Source: an uncultured Clostridia bacterium
GTDB lineage: Bacteria > Bacillota > Clostridia > Saccharofermentanales > Saccharofermentanaceae
DNA length: 64,000 nt
Assembly: GCA_946187935.1 (NCBI GenBank)
Contig: CAMHSJ010000002.1
Location: 62,001-126,000, forward strand
Direction of reading: 5' to 3'
Notes under the pieces: model-generated
Seen by the model: only the letters and a program-made list of their open reading frames with translations
Told to the model about the DNA's origin: nothing
Database searches by the model: none
Position numbers and translations under genes: made by a program
In this document: piece by piece, positions 55,954 through 64,000 of the stretch
Layout of the letters: each line of letters starts with the position of its first letter
Position numbering within the stretch: the stretch's first letter is position 1

Positions 55954-57395
55954 TGAGCAAGTTCTCGTTAAAGACGATATTTGACAAGCATACAGTACAG
56001 GGCAAGATGTACCGTCTTATCCTGCATATGTTCATTCCTGTGCTTGCTATACTGATTATCGTGTTCGTCATGATCATAACGAGAAATGTCATGTATGCTT
56101 CCGTATCAGGAAATATCGTAAAGGCTTCAGGTTTTAACCAGAACTTTAAAGATGATGTCGATCTTCAGATGTATCTGTTTGTCTGCGGAAGCAGTGACAC
56201 GATACCATATGATGATGTGGCTTCTGCCAAACAGCTCGCGGAAGATCTTCTTTTGAACACGACAAATCCTGACAGCCGTAAGGCCCTGGGCAACGTTCTC
56301 ACGCTCTGTGACAACCTCAATTCCTATATGCGCAGGATCGAGCAGACCAAACGCTATGCTGACCGTATGTCTCAGCTCGAGACGAATGTATATGTCATTA
56401 CTGCTCTTATCGAGGATTATATATACTCTTATCTTTACTACGAGGCAGGTGAGATGGCGAGCCTGCAGACCAAGCTCGATCTGTGGCTCGTAATAGAGCT
56501 TGCTTTTGTCATCCTGGTCACGGTCATTCTCATACCTGTGGTCCTGAGGCGTGCGGTTTCATTAAGCAGGAGCATTACGGATCCTATCGTTGCCATGAAC
56601 AACCGTGTCGAGGAGATCGGCGGAGGCGATCTGAGTACGCATACACCTGTCGAAACGGATGATATGAACCTTTCTCTTCTGAGCAGCGGTATCGAAGACA
56701 TGGCAGGCAAACTGAGTTCCCAGATCGAGCTCAACCGTCAGGAGCAGATCAAGCTCAGGGATATCGAGCTGTCACTTATCCAGGCCCAGATCAATCCGCA
56801 CTTCCTTTATAACACGCTCGATGCCATAGTCTGGCTTATCGAGATCGGCAAGAACGAGCAGGCAGAACAGATGGTTACCAGCCTGTCATCTTATTTCCGC
56901 TCATTCCTGAGCGACGGTAAGGACATAGTTACCATAGCTGAAGAGAAGAAGCACATCCAGAGCTATCTTGAGATACAGCAGGTCCGCTACAGGGATATCA
57001 TGGAATACAGCATAGAGATAGATCCTTCCATAGAAGATGCCAAGCTGCCCAAGCTCACATTGCAGCCTCTGGTCGAAAATGCCATCTATCACGGCCTCAA
57101 GCCCAAGAGGGGCAAGGGGCTGATCACGGTAGAGGGCAGATCTGATGATAATGATATCATACTGAGAGTAAGTGACACCGGCCTTGGCATGGATATAGAA
57201 GAACTCGAAAAGCTGAAGTCCAGGGTTTTGGGCGAGGATACAACGAGTTTCGGACTGACTTCAGCGTATAAGAGGCTTAAGCTCCTTTATGGGGATTCAT
57301 GCACATTTAATATCGAGAGCAAGTCAGGGGAAGGCACGACTATAAGCATCAGCATCCCCAAGATAGCGGAGGTGGATAATGAGACGATACTGTAG
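55953..57395 (+). CDS. Sensor histidine kinase (YesM/LytS-like HisKA_7-type)
   Basis: Two TMs with HAMP-like region; LIQAQINPHFLYNTLDAIVWL; LTLQPLVENAIYHGLKP; GTTISISIP. Confidence 0.94.
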   Translation: MSKFSLKTIFDKHTVQGKMYRLILHMFIPVLAILIIVFVMIITRNVMYASVSGNIVKASGFNQNFKDDVDLQMYLFVCGSSDTIPYDDVASAKQLAEDLLLNTTNPDSRKALGNVLTLCDNLNSYMRRIEQTKRYADRMSQLETNVYVITALIEDYIYSYLYYEAGEMASLQTKLDLWLVIELAFVILVTVILIPVVLRRAVSLSRSITDPIVAMNNRVEEIGGGDLSTHTPVETDDMNLSLLSSGIEDMAGKLSSQIELNRQEQIKLRDIELSLIQAQINPHFLYNTLDAIVWLIEIGKNEQAEQMVTSLSSYFRSFLSDGKDIVTIAEEKKHIQSYLEIQQVRYRDIMEYSIEIDPSIEDAKLPKLTLQPLVENAIYHGLKPKRGKGLITVEGRSDDNDIILRVSDTGLGMDIEELEKLKSRVLGEDTTSFGLTSAYKRLKLLYGDSCTFNIESKSGEGTTISISIPKIAEVDNETIL

Positions 57396-58374
57396 CATTA
57401 TTCTTTGCATCGTAATGACGCTATGCCTGGTCTGTTCAGGCTGCAGGAAGGATAACGGAAACGAGAATGCGAATGATCTGTTCGTGATAGGCTTTTCGCA
57501 GGTCGGTTCCGAATCTGACTGGCGCATCGCGAACACAAGATCGATGATGGAGACCTTTACGAACGATAAAGGTTATGAACTCATTATCCAGAATGCCAAG
57601 CAGCAGCAGGACAATCAGCTTGCAGATGTAAGAGGTTTTGTCCTTGAAGGCGTAGATCTGATCATCATAGCTCCCACGGTCGAGACCGGATGGGAGAATG
57701 TACTAAAGGAAGTCCATGATGCGGGTATCCCCGTGATCATCCTTGACCGTTCTGTTGCAGTGTGGGATTCAAACCTTTACCTTACCAATATAGGTTCTGA
57801 TTTCCTTGAACAGGGAAGAAGGGCTGTAGACTGGCTTGATAAGCAGGTCTCTGAAAGCGTTGACGGTCAGGAAACACTTAAGATCCTGCATCTTCAGGGA
57901 ACATACGGATCAACGGCGCAGCTTATGCGTACAAAAGCGCTTGAAGAAGGCGTGGAAGAGCATAAGGACTGGGTAATTGTATCACAGCTGGACGGAGACT
58001 TTACCGAAGCCAAGGGATATGAGGTCGTGTCTGAGTATCTGAGCAGTAATAACGATTTCGATGTTTTGTACAGTGAGAACGACAACATGACGTTCGGTGC
58101 CATGAGGGCTCTTGATGAGGCAGGCATTACATATGGAGAGAACGGTCAGGTCAGGATAATCACTTTTGATGCATCCAGGGATGCTCTTCAGTATTGTCTT
58201 GACGGCAAGATCGATCTTTGTGTGGAGTGTAATCCGATGAGCGGGCCCATGGTCGAAGAACTGATCAAGGATTACAGGGCAGGAGAGGATATCCCGAGAC
58301 AGGTATATGTTGAAGAGGCGATATTTACAAAAGACGATCTGACACAGGCAATGATAGATGCCAGACCGTATTGA
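57379..58374 (+). CDS. Sugar-binding lipoprotein (YtfQ/RbsB-like), likely sensor partner of the kinase
   Basis: MRRYCSIILCIVMTLCLVCSGC; FVIGFSQVGSESDWRIANTRSMMETFTNDKGYELIIQNAKQQQDNQLADVRGFVLEGVDLIIIAP; overlaps kinase gene by 17 nt. Confidence 0.92.
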   Translation: MRRYCSIILCIVMTLCLVCSGCRKDNGNENANDLFVIGFSQVGSESDWRIANTRSMMETFTNDKGYELIIQNAKQQQDNQLADVRGFVLEGVDLIIIAPTVETGWENVLKEVHDAGIPVIILDRSVAVWDSNLYLTNIGSDFLEQGRRAVDWLDKQVSESVDGQETLKILHLQGTYGSTAQLMRTKALEEGVEEHKDWVIVSQLDGDFTEAKGYEVVSEYLSSNNDFDVLYSENDNMTFGAMRALDEAGITYGENGQVRIITFDASRDALQYCLDGKIDLCVECNPMSGPMVEELIKDYRAGEDIPRQVYVEEAIFTKDDLTQAMIDARPY

Positions 58375-58380
58375 CGTGCG

Positions 58381-59397
58381 TCAGCTGCTCTTGCCGGGAT
58401 TAAGCTTCCAGACTACATCAGGGCCGTTTGAACGGTTCTTTTTGCCGTTTACAAGGCTTACTATGGTATCGGTAAGCGCAGTGCTGAAAGTGTGCCCCAG
58501 GGAAGTGATCGTTATGTCTCCCCTTGCTGCATAATAACTGTTGTCAAAGCTTACGACTGCAATGTCATCAGGAACTCTTATGCCCTTGCGTGTAAGAGCC
58601 TTTATAAGCCTGTAGGCGACCATGTCATTCTGGCATATGACTGCCGTTATCCCCGTAAGATGACCGCTTATGAAGTTCTCGATATAAGAATCTGTCTTCT
58701 GCTCTGAGCGTGTAAACAGATAATACCCGGTCTCATCAAATTCAAGGCCAAGCTCCCTTGAGGCATTGATGCATCCTCTGTACCTGCTAAGGCCTCTCGA
58801 ATCATCGATCCTGAAGAGTCCGCCTATCTTGCGGTGTCCCTTTTCTGCCAGATGATGCATAAGGATATTAACGCCTTCATCGTTATCCTCGCTTATAGCA
58901 GTCGTATATATGACAGGTGTCCCGCTCTTTCTGATGCTCTCGATAAGAGGTTCATTAGGATCGGGGATCATATCAGCAGCAGGATCTATCACGATGGCTG
59001 AATAGTGTTCCATAGAAGCCGCAGTTAAGATGTTGCCTTCTTCCTTAAAACTTCCATGGGTGCTCGACACTTTGAGCTTAAGGCCGAAAGAAGACAGACT
59101 GGAGCGCAGTCTTCTGATCCAATCGGGGAATATATATATATCCTCATCCTCTACTATAAGGAGCACTGTATCGATCCTGGATGCGGCCCTGTCAGAAATA
59201 AAGGAACCGGATCCTTTGACCTTAACGATAAGGCCCTTGTCTTCTAATTCCTTAAGAGCTGAGCGGACAGTCTGCCTGCTGCAGGAATAAGCCTTGCACA
59301 GGTCATTCTCGGAAGGAAGCTTGCTTATCCCTTCAGACTTCATCCTTCTTAGTTCGCGTTCTATCTTATTTGTAATATCGATATACTTAGGCATCAT
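58381..59397 (-). CDS. GntR-HTH/LacI-sensor transcriptional regulator (AraR-like)
   Basis: LPSENDLCKAYSCSRQTVRSALKELEDKGLIVKVKGSGSFI (GntR HTH), ITAVICQNDMVAYRLIKALTRKGIRVPDDIAVVSFDNSYYA (LacI-type); ATG at 59397 or 59394 preferred over TTG at 59412. Confidence 0.9.
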   Translation of the reverse strand: MMPKYIDITNKIERELRRMKSEGISKLPSENDLCKAYSCSRQTVRSALKELEDKGLIVKVKGSGSFISDRAASRIDTVLLIVEDEDIYIFPDWIRRLRSSLSSFGLKLKVSSTHGSFKEEGNILTAASMEHYSAIVIDPAADMIPDPNEPLIESIRKSGTPVIYTTAISEDNDEGVNILMHHLAEKGHRKIGGLFRIDDSRGLSRYRGCINASRELGLEFDETGYYLFTRSEQKTDSYIENFISGHLTGITAVICQNDMVAYRLIKALTRKGIRVPDDIAVVSFDNSYYAARGDITITSLGHTFSTALTDTIVSLVNGKKNRSNGPDVVWKLNPGKSS

Positions 59398-59403
59398 GGG
59401 ATA

Positions 59404-59434
59404 ATTATACAACAGGGTTGATTATTTTACGCAA
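59404..59434 (-). promoter_or_regulatory. Putative promoter of the AraR-like gene
   Basis: Minus strand TTGCGT (59434-59429) -19 bp- TATAAT (59409-59404); 6 nt from -10 to ATG. Confidence 0.5.
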
Positions 59435-59631
59435 GCGAAAAGATCATCCGGCTTTCCTTCGTTCATTGTCGGAAATCTTATCTTCTTTAACCTGCCTTAG
59501 CTTAAGAATATGTCATGCATCTTTGTTGTTTGGCAAAATTGTCATGTCTTATTGATTGCGGACCAGACAGCGAATCTTAAGATATTCAACAAATCACCAT
59601 AAAAAATCCAACAAAAGGTCCGTATGATGCT

Positions 59632-59676
59632 CAGGCTGTATTTATCTTCGGGACTAAATGTGCAGGTTGTATTTGT
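59632..59676 (+). promoter_or_regulatory. Direct repeat CAGGYTGTATTTRT x2, 31 bp period, upstream of the ABC transporter operon
   Basis: CAGGCTGTATTTAT at 59632 and CAGGTTGTATTTGT at 59663. Confidence 0.5.
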
Positions 59677-59814
59677 TCAGATATACCAATCCGCTGCCGC
59701 CCCGCGAGATTCGTTGACGGCTTCCTCTGATAGCGGTTTACTTGAGCTAGGTTGCATGAGACACATGCTGCCAAAAACCATAAACCTAATCATTAGGAAG
59801 TAAAGGAGTCGAAC

Positions 59815-60783
59815 ATGAAGAAAGGTTTAAAGAAGATTGCATCAATCATCCTCTCAGCAGCTCTTTTGGGTTCAATGGCATTCAGCATTGCCGGTTGCCA
59901 GAAGAGTGGCAGCGACCTCATCAAGGTTGGTATCATCAACAACAACCCTGACGAGTCAGGTTATCGTACAGCTAACGTAAATGACCTCAAGAACACATTT
60001 ACAGAAGAGAACGGCTATGAAGCATCTTTCTTCTACAACAACAAGAACGAAGAGCAGATCGCAGCAGCTAAGGGCTTCATTCAGGATGGAGTTGATTATC
60101 TGTTGATCTCCGCAGCTGGTACAACCGGTTGGGATTCAGTCCTCCAGGATGCTCAGGCAGCAGGAATCAAGGTTATCCTCTTCGACAGAACTATTGATTG
60201 TGATGAGAGCCTCTATGAGTGCGCTATCGTATCCGACATGCCTAAGGAAGGTGAGACAGCAGTTAACTGGCTCGCAGCTCAGGGTCTTGACGAGTACAAC
60301 ATCATCCACATTCAGGGCGTAATGGGTTCATCAGCTCAGGTTGGCCGTTCAGGCGCTCTCGACGATATGGTTGCAGCTAATGACAACTGGAACATCGTTG
60401 TTCAGCAGACAGCTGAGTGGAATTCTGAGACAGCACAGCAGATCGTTCAGTCCGTTATCGACTCCGGTGAGTCTTTCAACGTAATCTATGCAGAGAACGA
60501 CGATATGGCTATGGGCGCTGTTCAGGCTCTTGACCAGGCTGGTATCACACACGGTGTTGACGGCGACGTTATCATCATGGGTTTCGACTGCAACGCATGG
60601 GCTCTTGAAGAACTCCTCGCAGGCAACTGGAACTATGATGGACAGTGCAATCCTTTCCAGGCTTCCACTATCGACAACGTTATCAGAAACGGTGCTACAC
60701 AGAAGATCGTTTACAGCGAAGAGAAGGGTTTCGATGCCACAACGATCACACAGGATGACATCGATACTTACGGAATCAGATAA
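59815..60783 (+). CDS. Sugar ABC transporter substrate-binding lipoprotein
   Basis: SIAGC lipobox; VGIINNNPDESGYRTANVNDLKNTF...YAENDDMAMGAVQALDQAGITHGVDGDVIIMGFDCNAWALEELLAGNWN. Confidence 0.93.
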   Translation: MKKGLKKIASIILSAALLGSMAFSIAGCQKSGSDLIKVGIINNNPDESGYRTANVNDLKNTFTEENGYEASFFYNNKNEEQIAAAKGFIQDGVDYLLISAAGTTGWDSVLQDAQAAGIKVILFDRTIDCDESLYECAIVSDMPKEGETAVNWLAAQGLDEYNIIHIQGVMGSSAQVGRSGALDDMVAANDNWNIVVQQTAEWNSETAQQIVQSVIDSGESFNVIYAENDDMAMGAVQALDQAGITHGVDGDVIIMGFDCNAWALEELLAGNWNYDGQCNPFQASTIDNVIRNGATQKIVYSEEKGFDATTITQDDIDTYGIR

Positions 60784-60817
60784 TTCTATATTGCCAATAG
60801 AATAACCAGTAACCACG

Positions 60818-60854
60818 GATGTGCGGTGCGATTTCATCGCGCCGCACATCTTTT
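60818..60854 (+). terminator. Strong intercistronic hairpin between binding-protein and ATPase genes (attenuator/stabiliser)
   Basis: GATGTGCGGTGCGAT-TTC-ATCGCGCCGCACATC, 15 bp stem with one G-U, followed by TTTT. Confidence 0.8.
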
Positions 60855-60877
60855 GACTTTAACAGGAGGCGAATACT

Positions 60878-62395
60878 ATGGAAAAAAGCGCGGTTTTGGA
60901 AATGCGCGGTATATGTAAATACTTTCCGGGTGTACGTGCGCTGGAGAATGTTGACTTTACCTTAAGAGAGGGCGAGATCCATGCTCTTATGGGAGAGAAC
61001 GGAGCGGGCAAATCCACTCTTATCAAAGTCCTGACCGGTGTATACCCCAAGGATGGCGGAAACATCCACCTTAAAGGAAAGGAATCAGAAGTTAATATCC
61101 GTTCTCCTCAGGATGCACAGAACATGGGCATCAGCACGGTTTATCAGGAGATAACTCTTTGTCCCAACCTTACAGTTGCTGAGAACATGTACATCGGACG
61201 GACCAAGAGTCCTTTAACAAACTGGAAAAAGATCAACAGCGATGCAGAGAAGCTCCTGCAGTCGCTCGGCATTCCGGCTAAGGCAAAGCAGCAGCTCTCG
61301 AGCTGCTCCATAGCAGTCCAGCAGATGGTAGCCATTGCGCGCGCCGTGGACATGGAATGCAAGGTGTTGATCCTTGATGAGCCTACATCATCTCTCGATG
61401 AACAGGAAGTTGAGAAGTTGTTCAAGCTGATGAGAGATCTTAGGGAAAAGGGCGTAGGCATCATCTTCGTTACACACTTCTTAGAGCAGGTCTATGAGGT
61501 CTGCGACCGCATCACGGTACTCCGTGAAGGCAAGCTGGTCGGAGAATACATAATAGAGGATCTGCCGCGTGTCCAGCTTGTATCTAAGATGCTCGGCAAG
61601 GAATTTGACGACATGGCTGAGATCAAGAGTGAATCGGACACAGAAAACATCGACTATAACGGCACTCCCGTTTATGAGGCAACAGGCCTTGCGGGAACCA
61701 CCGGCATCAAGCCGTTCGACTTCTCCATCCATAAGGGTGAAGTCAATGGATTCACTGGCCTTTTGGGTTCAGGACGAAGCGAGTGCGTGCGCGCTATCTT
61801 TGGCGCTGATAGAGTAACCGGCGGTATTGTTAAGATCAATGGCAAGAAGGTAAATATCAACAAGCCGCTCGATGCAATGAAGAACGGTATTAGTTACCTT
61901 CCTGAGGACAGAAAGCGCGACGGCATTGTCGGCGATCTGTCAGTAAGAGACAACATTATCCTCGCTCTGCAGGTAATGAAGGGATTCTTCAGGCCGTTCT
62001 CGAGAGCTCAGGCTGAGAAATTTGCCGATGAATACATCAAGCTCCTTAATATCAAGACTGCATCTGCAGACACACCGATAAAGTCGCTTTCGGGCGGAAA
62101 CCAGCAGAAGGTCATCCTTGCAAGATGGCTTCTGGCTAACCCTGTATATCTGATTTTAGATGAACCTACGAGAGGTATCGACATCGGCACCAAGGTCGAG
62201 ATCCAGAAGCTCGTTCTAAAGCTCGCATCAGAGGGGAAGAGTGTTACGTTCATTTCATCTGAATTAGACGAGATGATCCGTACATGCTCAAGGCTTGTCG
62301 TTATGCGTGACGGCAAGGTCGTAGGCGAGCTTAAGGGTGATGATCTTAACCAGAATAAGATCATGGCAACAATCGCAGGAGGTGAAGGTAAATGA
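60878..62395 (+). CDS. Sugar ABC transporter ATP-binding protein, tandem ATPase (RbsA/YtfR type)
   Basis: GENGAGKSTLIKVLTGVYPKDGG, LDEPTSSLDEQEV, second domain SLSGGNQQKVILARWLLANPVYLILDEPTRGIDIGTK. Confidence 0.95.
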   Translation: MEKSAVLEMRGICKYFPGVRALENVDFTLREGEIHALMGENGAGKSTLIKVLTGVYPKDGGNIHLKGKESEVNIRSPQDAQNMGISTVYQEITLCPNLTVAENMYIGRTKSPLTNWKKINSDAEKLLQSLGIPAKAKQQLSSCSIAVQQMVAIARAVDMECKVLILDEPTSSLDEQEVEKLFKLMRDLREKGVGIIFVTHFLEQVYEVCDRITVLREGKLVGEYIIEDLPRVQLVSKMLGKEFDDMAEIKSESDTENIDYNGTPVYEATGLAGTTGIKPFDFSIHKGEVNGFTGLLGSGRSECVRAIFGADRVTGGIVKINGKKVNINKPLDAMKNGISYLPEDRKRDGIVGDLSVRDNIILALQVMKGFFRPFSRAQAEKFADEYIKLLNIKTASADTPIKSLSGGNQQKVILARWLLANPVYLILDEPTRGIDIGTKVEIQKLVLKLASEGKSVTFISSELDEMIRTCSRLVVMRDGKVVGELKGDDLNQNKIMATIAGGEGK

Positions 62396-63510
62396 CAACT
62401 TCAGGGAAAACGTTAAAGCCGAACACTTCGGTAAAGAGCGCTTTGGGAAGGCTTGCTTCGAACCAGCTGTTTATCCCTATCCTGGCTCTCATCCTTCTTT
62501 CATTATTTGTACTTATAGCAAAGCCCTCATTCTTTAATATTGAATTTAAGAATGTTGACGGCAACAACATCTTGCAGGGCAACCTCATAACTGTCCTTGA
62601 CAAGGCTTCTGAATTAGCGATCCTTGCCATCGGCATGACACTCGTAACATCAGCTTCAGGCGGACAGGATATCTCTGTCGGCGCCATGATCGCCATAGCA
62701 GGTTCTGTCGTAATAAGGGTAGTCAAGGGTTATGCTCCCGATATCTCGGGCGGCCAGTTCGCAGGCATGATCATAACGGCTTTCCTTTTGTGCGTCGTTG
62801 TGTCAGCGCTGTTCGGTGCATTTAACGGTAGCCTTGTAGCATTCTTTAAGATACAGCCGATGGTAGCGACGTTGATCTTGTTTACCGCAGGACGCTCGAT
62901 CGCCCAGTGGATCAACAACAACGAGAACATAACGATCAAGGATAACAGATTCGGTTATTTCGGAGGTTTTATCCCCGGAGTCCCGATCCCGACGCCTATC
63001 TTCATCACAGCCATCTGCCTTGGAATAATGGCACTGGTACTCAAGTTCACTAACTTAAGGCTCTATTCCCAGTCAGTTGGCATTAATGCATCTTCATCTA
63101 GACTTAACGGCATCAATCCTAAGATGATGAAGCTCTTGACTTTCATCATCCTCGGCGTTTGCGTAGCTGTCTGCGGATTCATTAAGGTATCCCGTGTAAG
63201 CCAGATCAGGTACACCACCATAGGTAATGCCATAGAGATGGACGCCATCCTGGCAGTAGCCCTGGGCGGAAACAACTTAGGCGGCGGTAAGTTCAACATG
63301 ACAGCATCTGTAATCGGTGCATATGTAATCCAGTTCCTTACAACGGCTCTGATGTCATTTAAGGTTCCTTCGACTGCTATCTATGCATATAAAGCTGTCA
63401 TAGTAATAGTCCTCGTTATCCTGAGTGCACCTATCGTTCGCGAGAAGTTAAACGATCTTAAGAAGAAGTTATTCTCTTCTCAGCAGACAAAGGTAAAGGA
63501 GGTGTCCTGA
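62392..63510 (+). CDS. Sugar ABC transporter permease (YtfT-like)
   Basis: Multi-TM; LAILAIGMTLVTSASGGQDISVGAMIAIAGS, FNGSLVAFFKIQPMVATLILFTAGRSIAQWI. Confidence 0.92.
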   Translation: MTTSGKTLKPNTSVKSALGRLASNQLFIPILALILLSLFVLIAKPSFFNIEFKNVDGNNILQGNLITVLDKASELAILAIGMTLVTSASGGQDISVGAMIAIAGSVVIRVVKGYAPDISGGQFAGMIITAFLLCVVVSALFGAFNGSLVAFFKIQPMVATLILFTAGRSIAQWINNNENITIKDNRFGYFGGFIPGVPIPTPIFITAICLGIMALVLKFTNLRLYSQSVGINASSSRLNGINPKMMKLLTFIILGVCVAVCGFIKVSRVSQIRYTTIGNAIEMDAILAVALGGNNLGGGKFNMTASVIGAYVIQFLTTALMSFKVPSTAIYAYKAVIVIVLVILSAPIVREKLNDLKKKLFSSQQTKVKEVS

Positions 63511-63511
63511 T

Positions 63512-64000
63512 ATGACTGCTCCAAAGAAAAAGCAGGCTGAAGTTCAGCCTAAGCTCAATAACAAAGTAGCGCTTACGGAAACGAATCTGTTCCTGATCAT
63601 TACCATCTCTGTATTCTTCGTAATGTATGTGAGCGCAGTCGTCTTCCTCGGCGGAAGATTTACCAAGGTCCAGTATTTCCTTGATATCCTGAATGTTTAT
63701 GCATCTCTCATCACGCTGACATGCGGCATGAGCCTTGTCATGATCACTGGCGGCATCGACATTTCAGTAGGTCAGGTAACATCTCTTGTCTGCATGACAT
63801 GTGCGGTCTATCTCGAGAACAAGGGCGGCAACGTATTTGTAGCGTTCCTTATCGCGATAGGCATAGGTCTTGCATTCGGTCTCATACAGGGACTTCTTGT
63901 AGCATACCTGAACATCCAGCCGTTCATAATCACTCTGGCCGGATTGTTCTTCGCCAAGGGTCTTACGACGATCATCTGTTCAGATCCGCTTGCGATCGAA
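63512..64000 (+). CDS. Sugar ABC transporter permease (YjfF-like), truncated by window end
   Basis: ATG after AAGGAGGTG; MTAPKKKQAEVQPK...SLITLTCGMSLVMITGGIDISVGQVTSL...LLVAYLNIQPFIITLAGLFFAKGLTTII; open to the last base. Confidence 0.9.
   Translation, partial: MTAPKKKQAEVQPKLNNKVALTETNLFLIITISVFFVMYVSAVVFLGGRFTKVQYFLDILNVYASLITLTCGMSLVMITGGIDISVGQVTSLVCMTCAVYLENKGGNVFVAFLIAIGIGLAFGLIQGLLVAYLNIQPFIITLAGLFFAKGLTTIICSDPLAIE

Overview
64 kb of a low-to-mid GC Firmicutes chromosome, probably class Clostridia (inferred from gene content and strong Shine-Dalgarno sites). It is densely coding and almost entirely on the + strand. I found no rRNA, tRNA, CRISPR array, prophage or transposase gene. Order: 1-phosphofructokinase, uvrB-dnaE-sir2-pfkA-mutS2-CPBP protease; a FabT-like MarR/ACP/lipid kinase group; methionine gamma-lyase-like protein; HlyD-like/YggS/SepF division-type cluster; DUF47-like protein; a LacI-type sensor/GGDEF diguanylate cyclase; a large solute-binding lipoprotein; an ArsR/HMA/P-type ATPase metal operon; a ChW-repeat L,D-transpeptidase; addBA; tadA; rpoD; an unusual Rnf-like C-D-G operon; a GNAT-methyltransferase fusion; glnA; an alpha/beta hydrolase flanked by inverted REP-like hairpins; and a pentose-type sugar locus (isomerase, kinase, three-component sensor system, AraR-like regulator, ABC transporter) running off the right edge. 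The best candidate for an undescribed system is the Rnf-like operon (41238-46192). It has RnfC-, RnfD- and RnfG-like subunits but no RnfA/B/E. The FeS motifs in C are intact, the positions expected to be covalent-FMN motifs in both D and G look degenerate, and an unrecognised polytopic membrane protein follows. All family calls come from reading the translations by eye; no database search was run.
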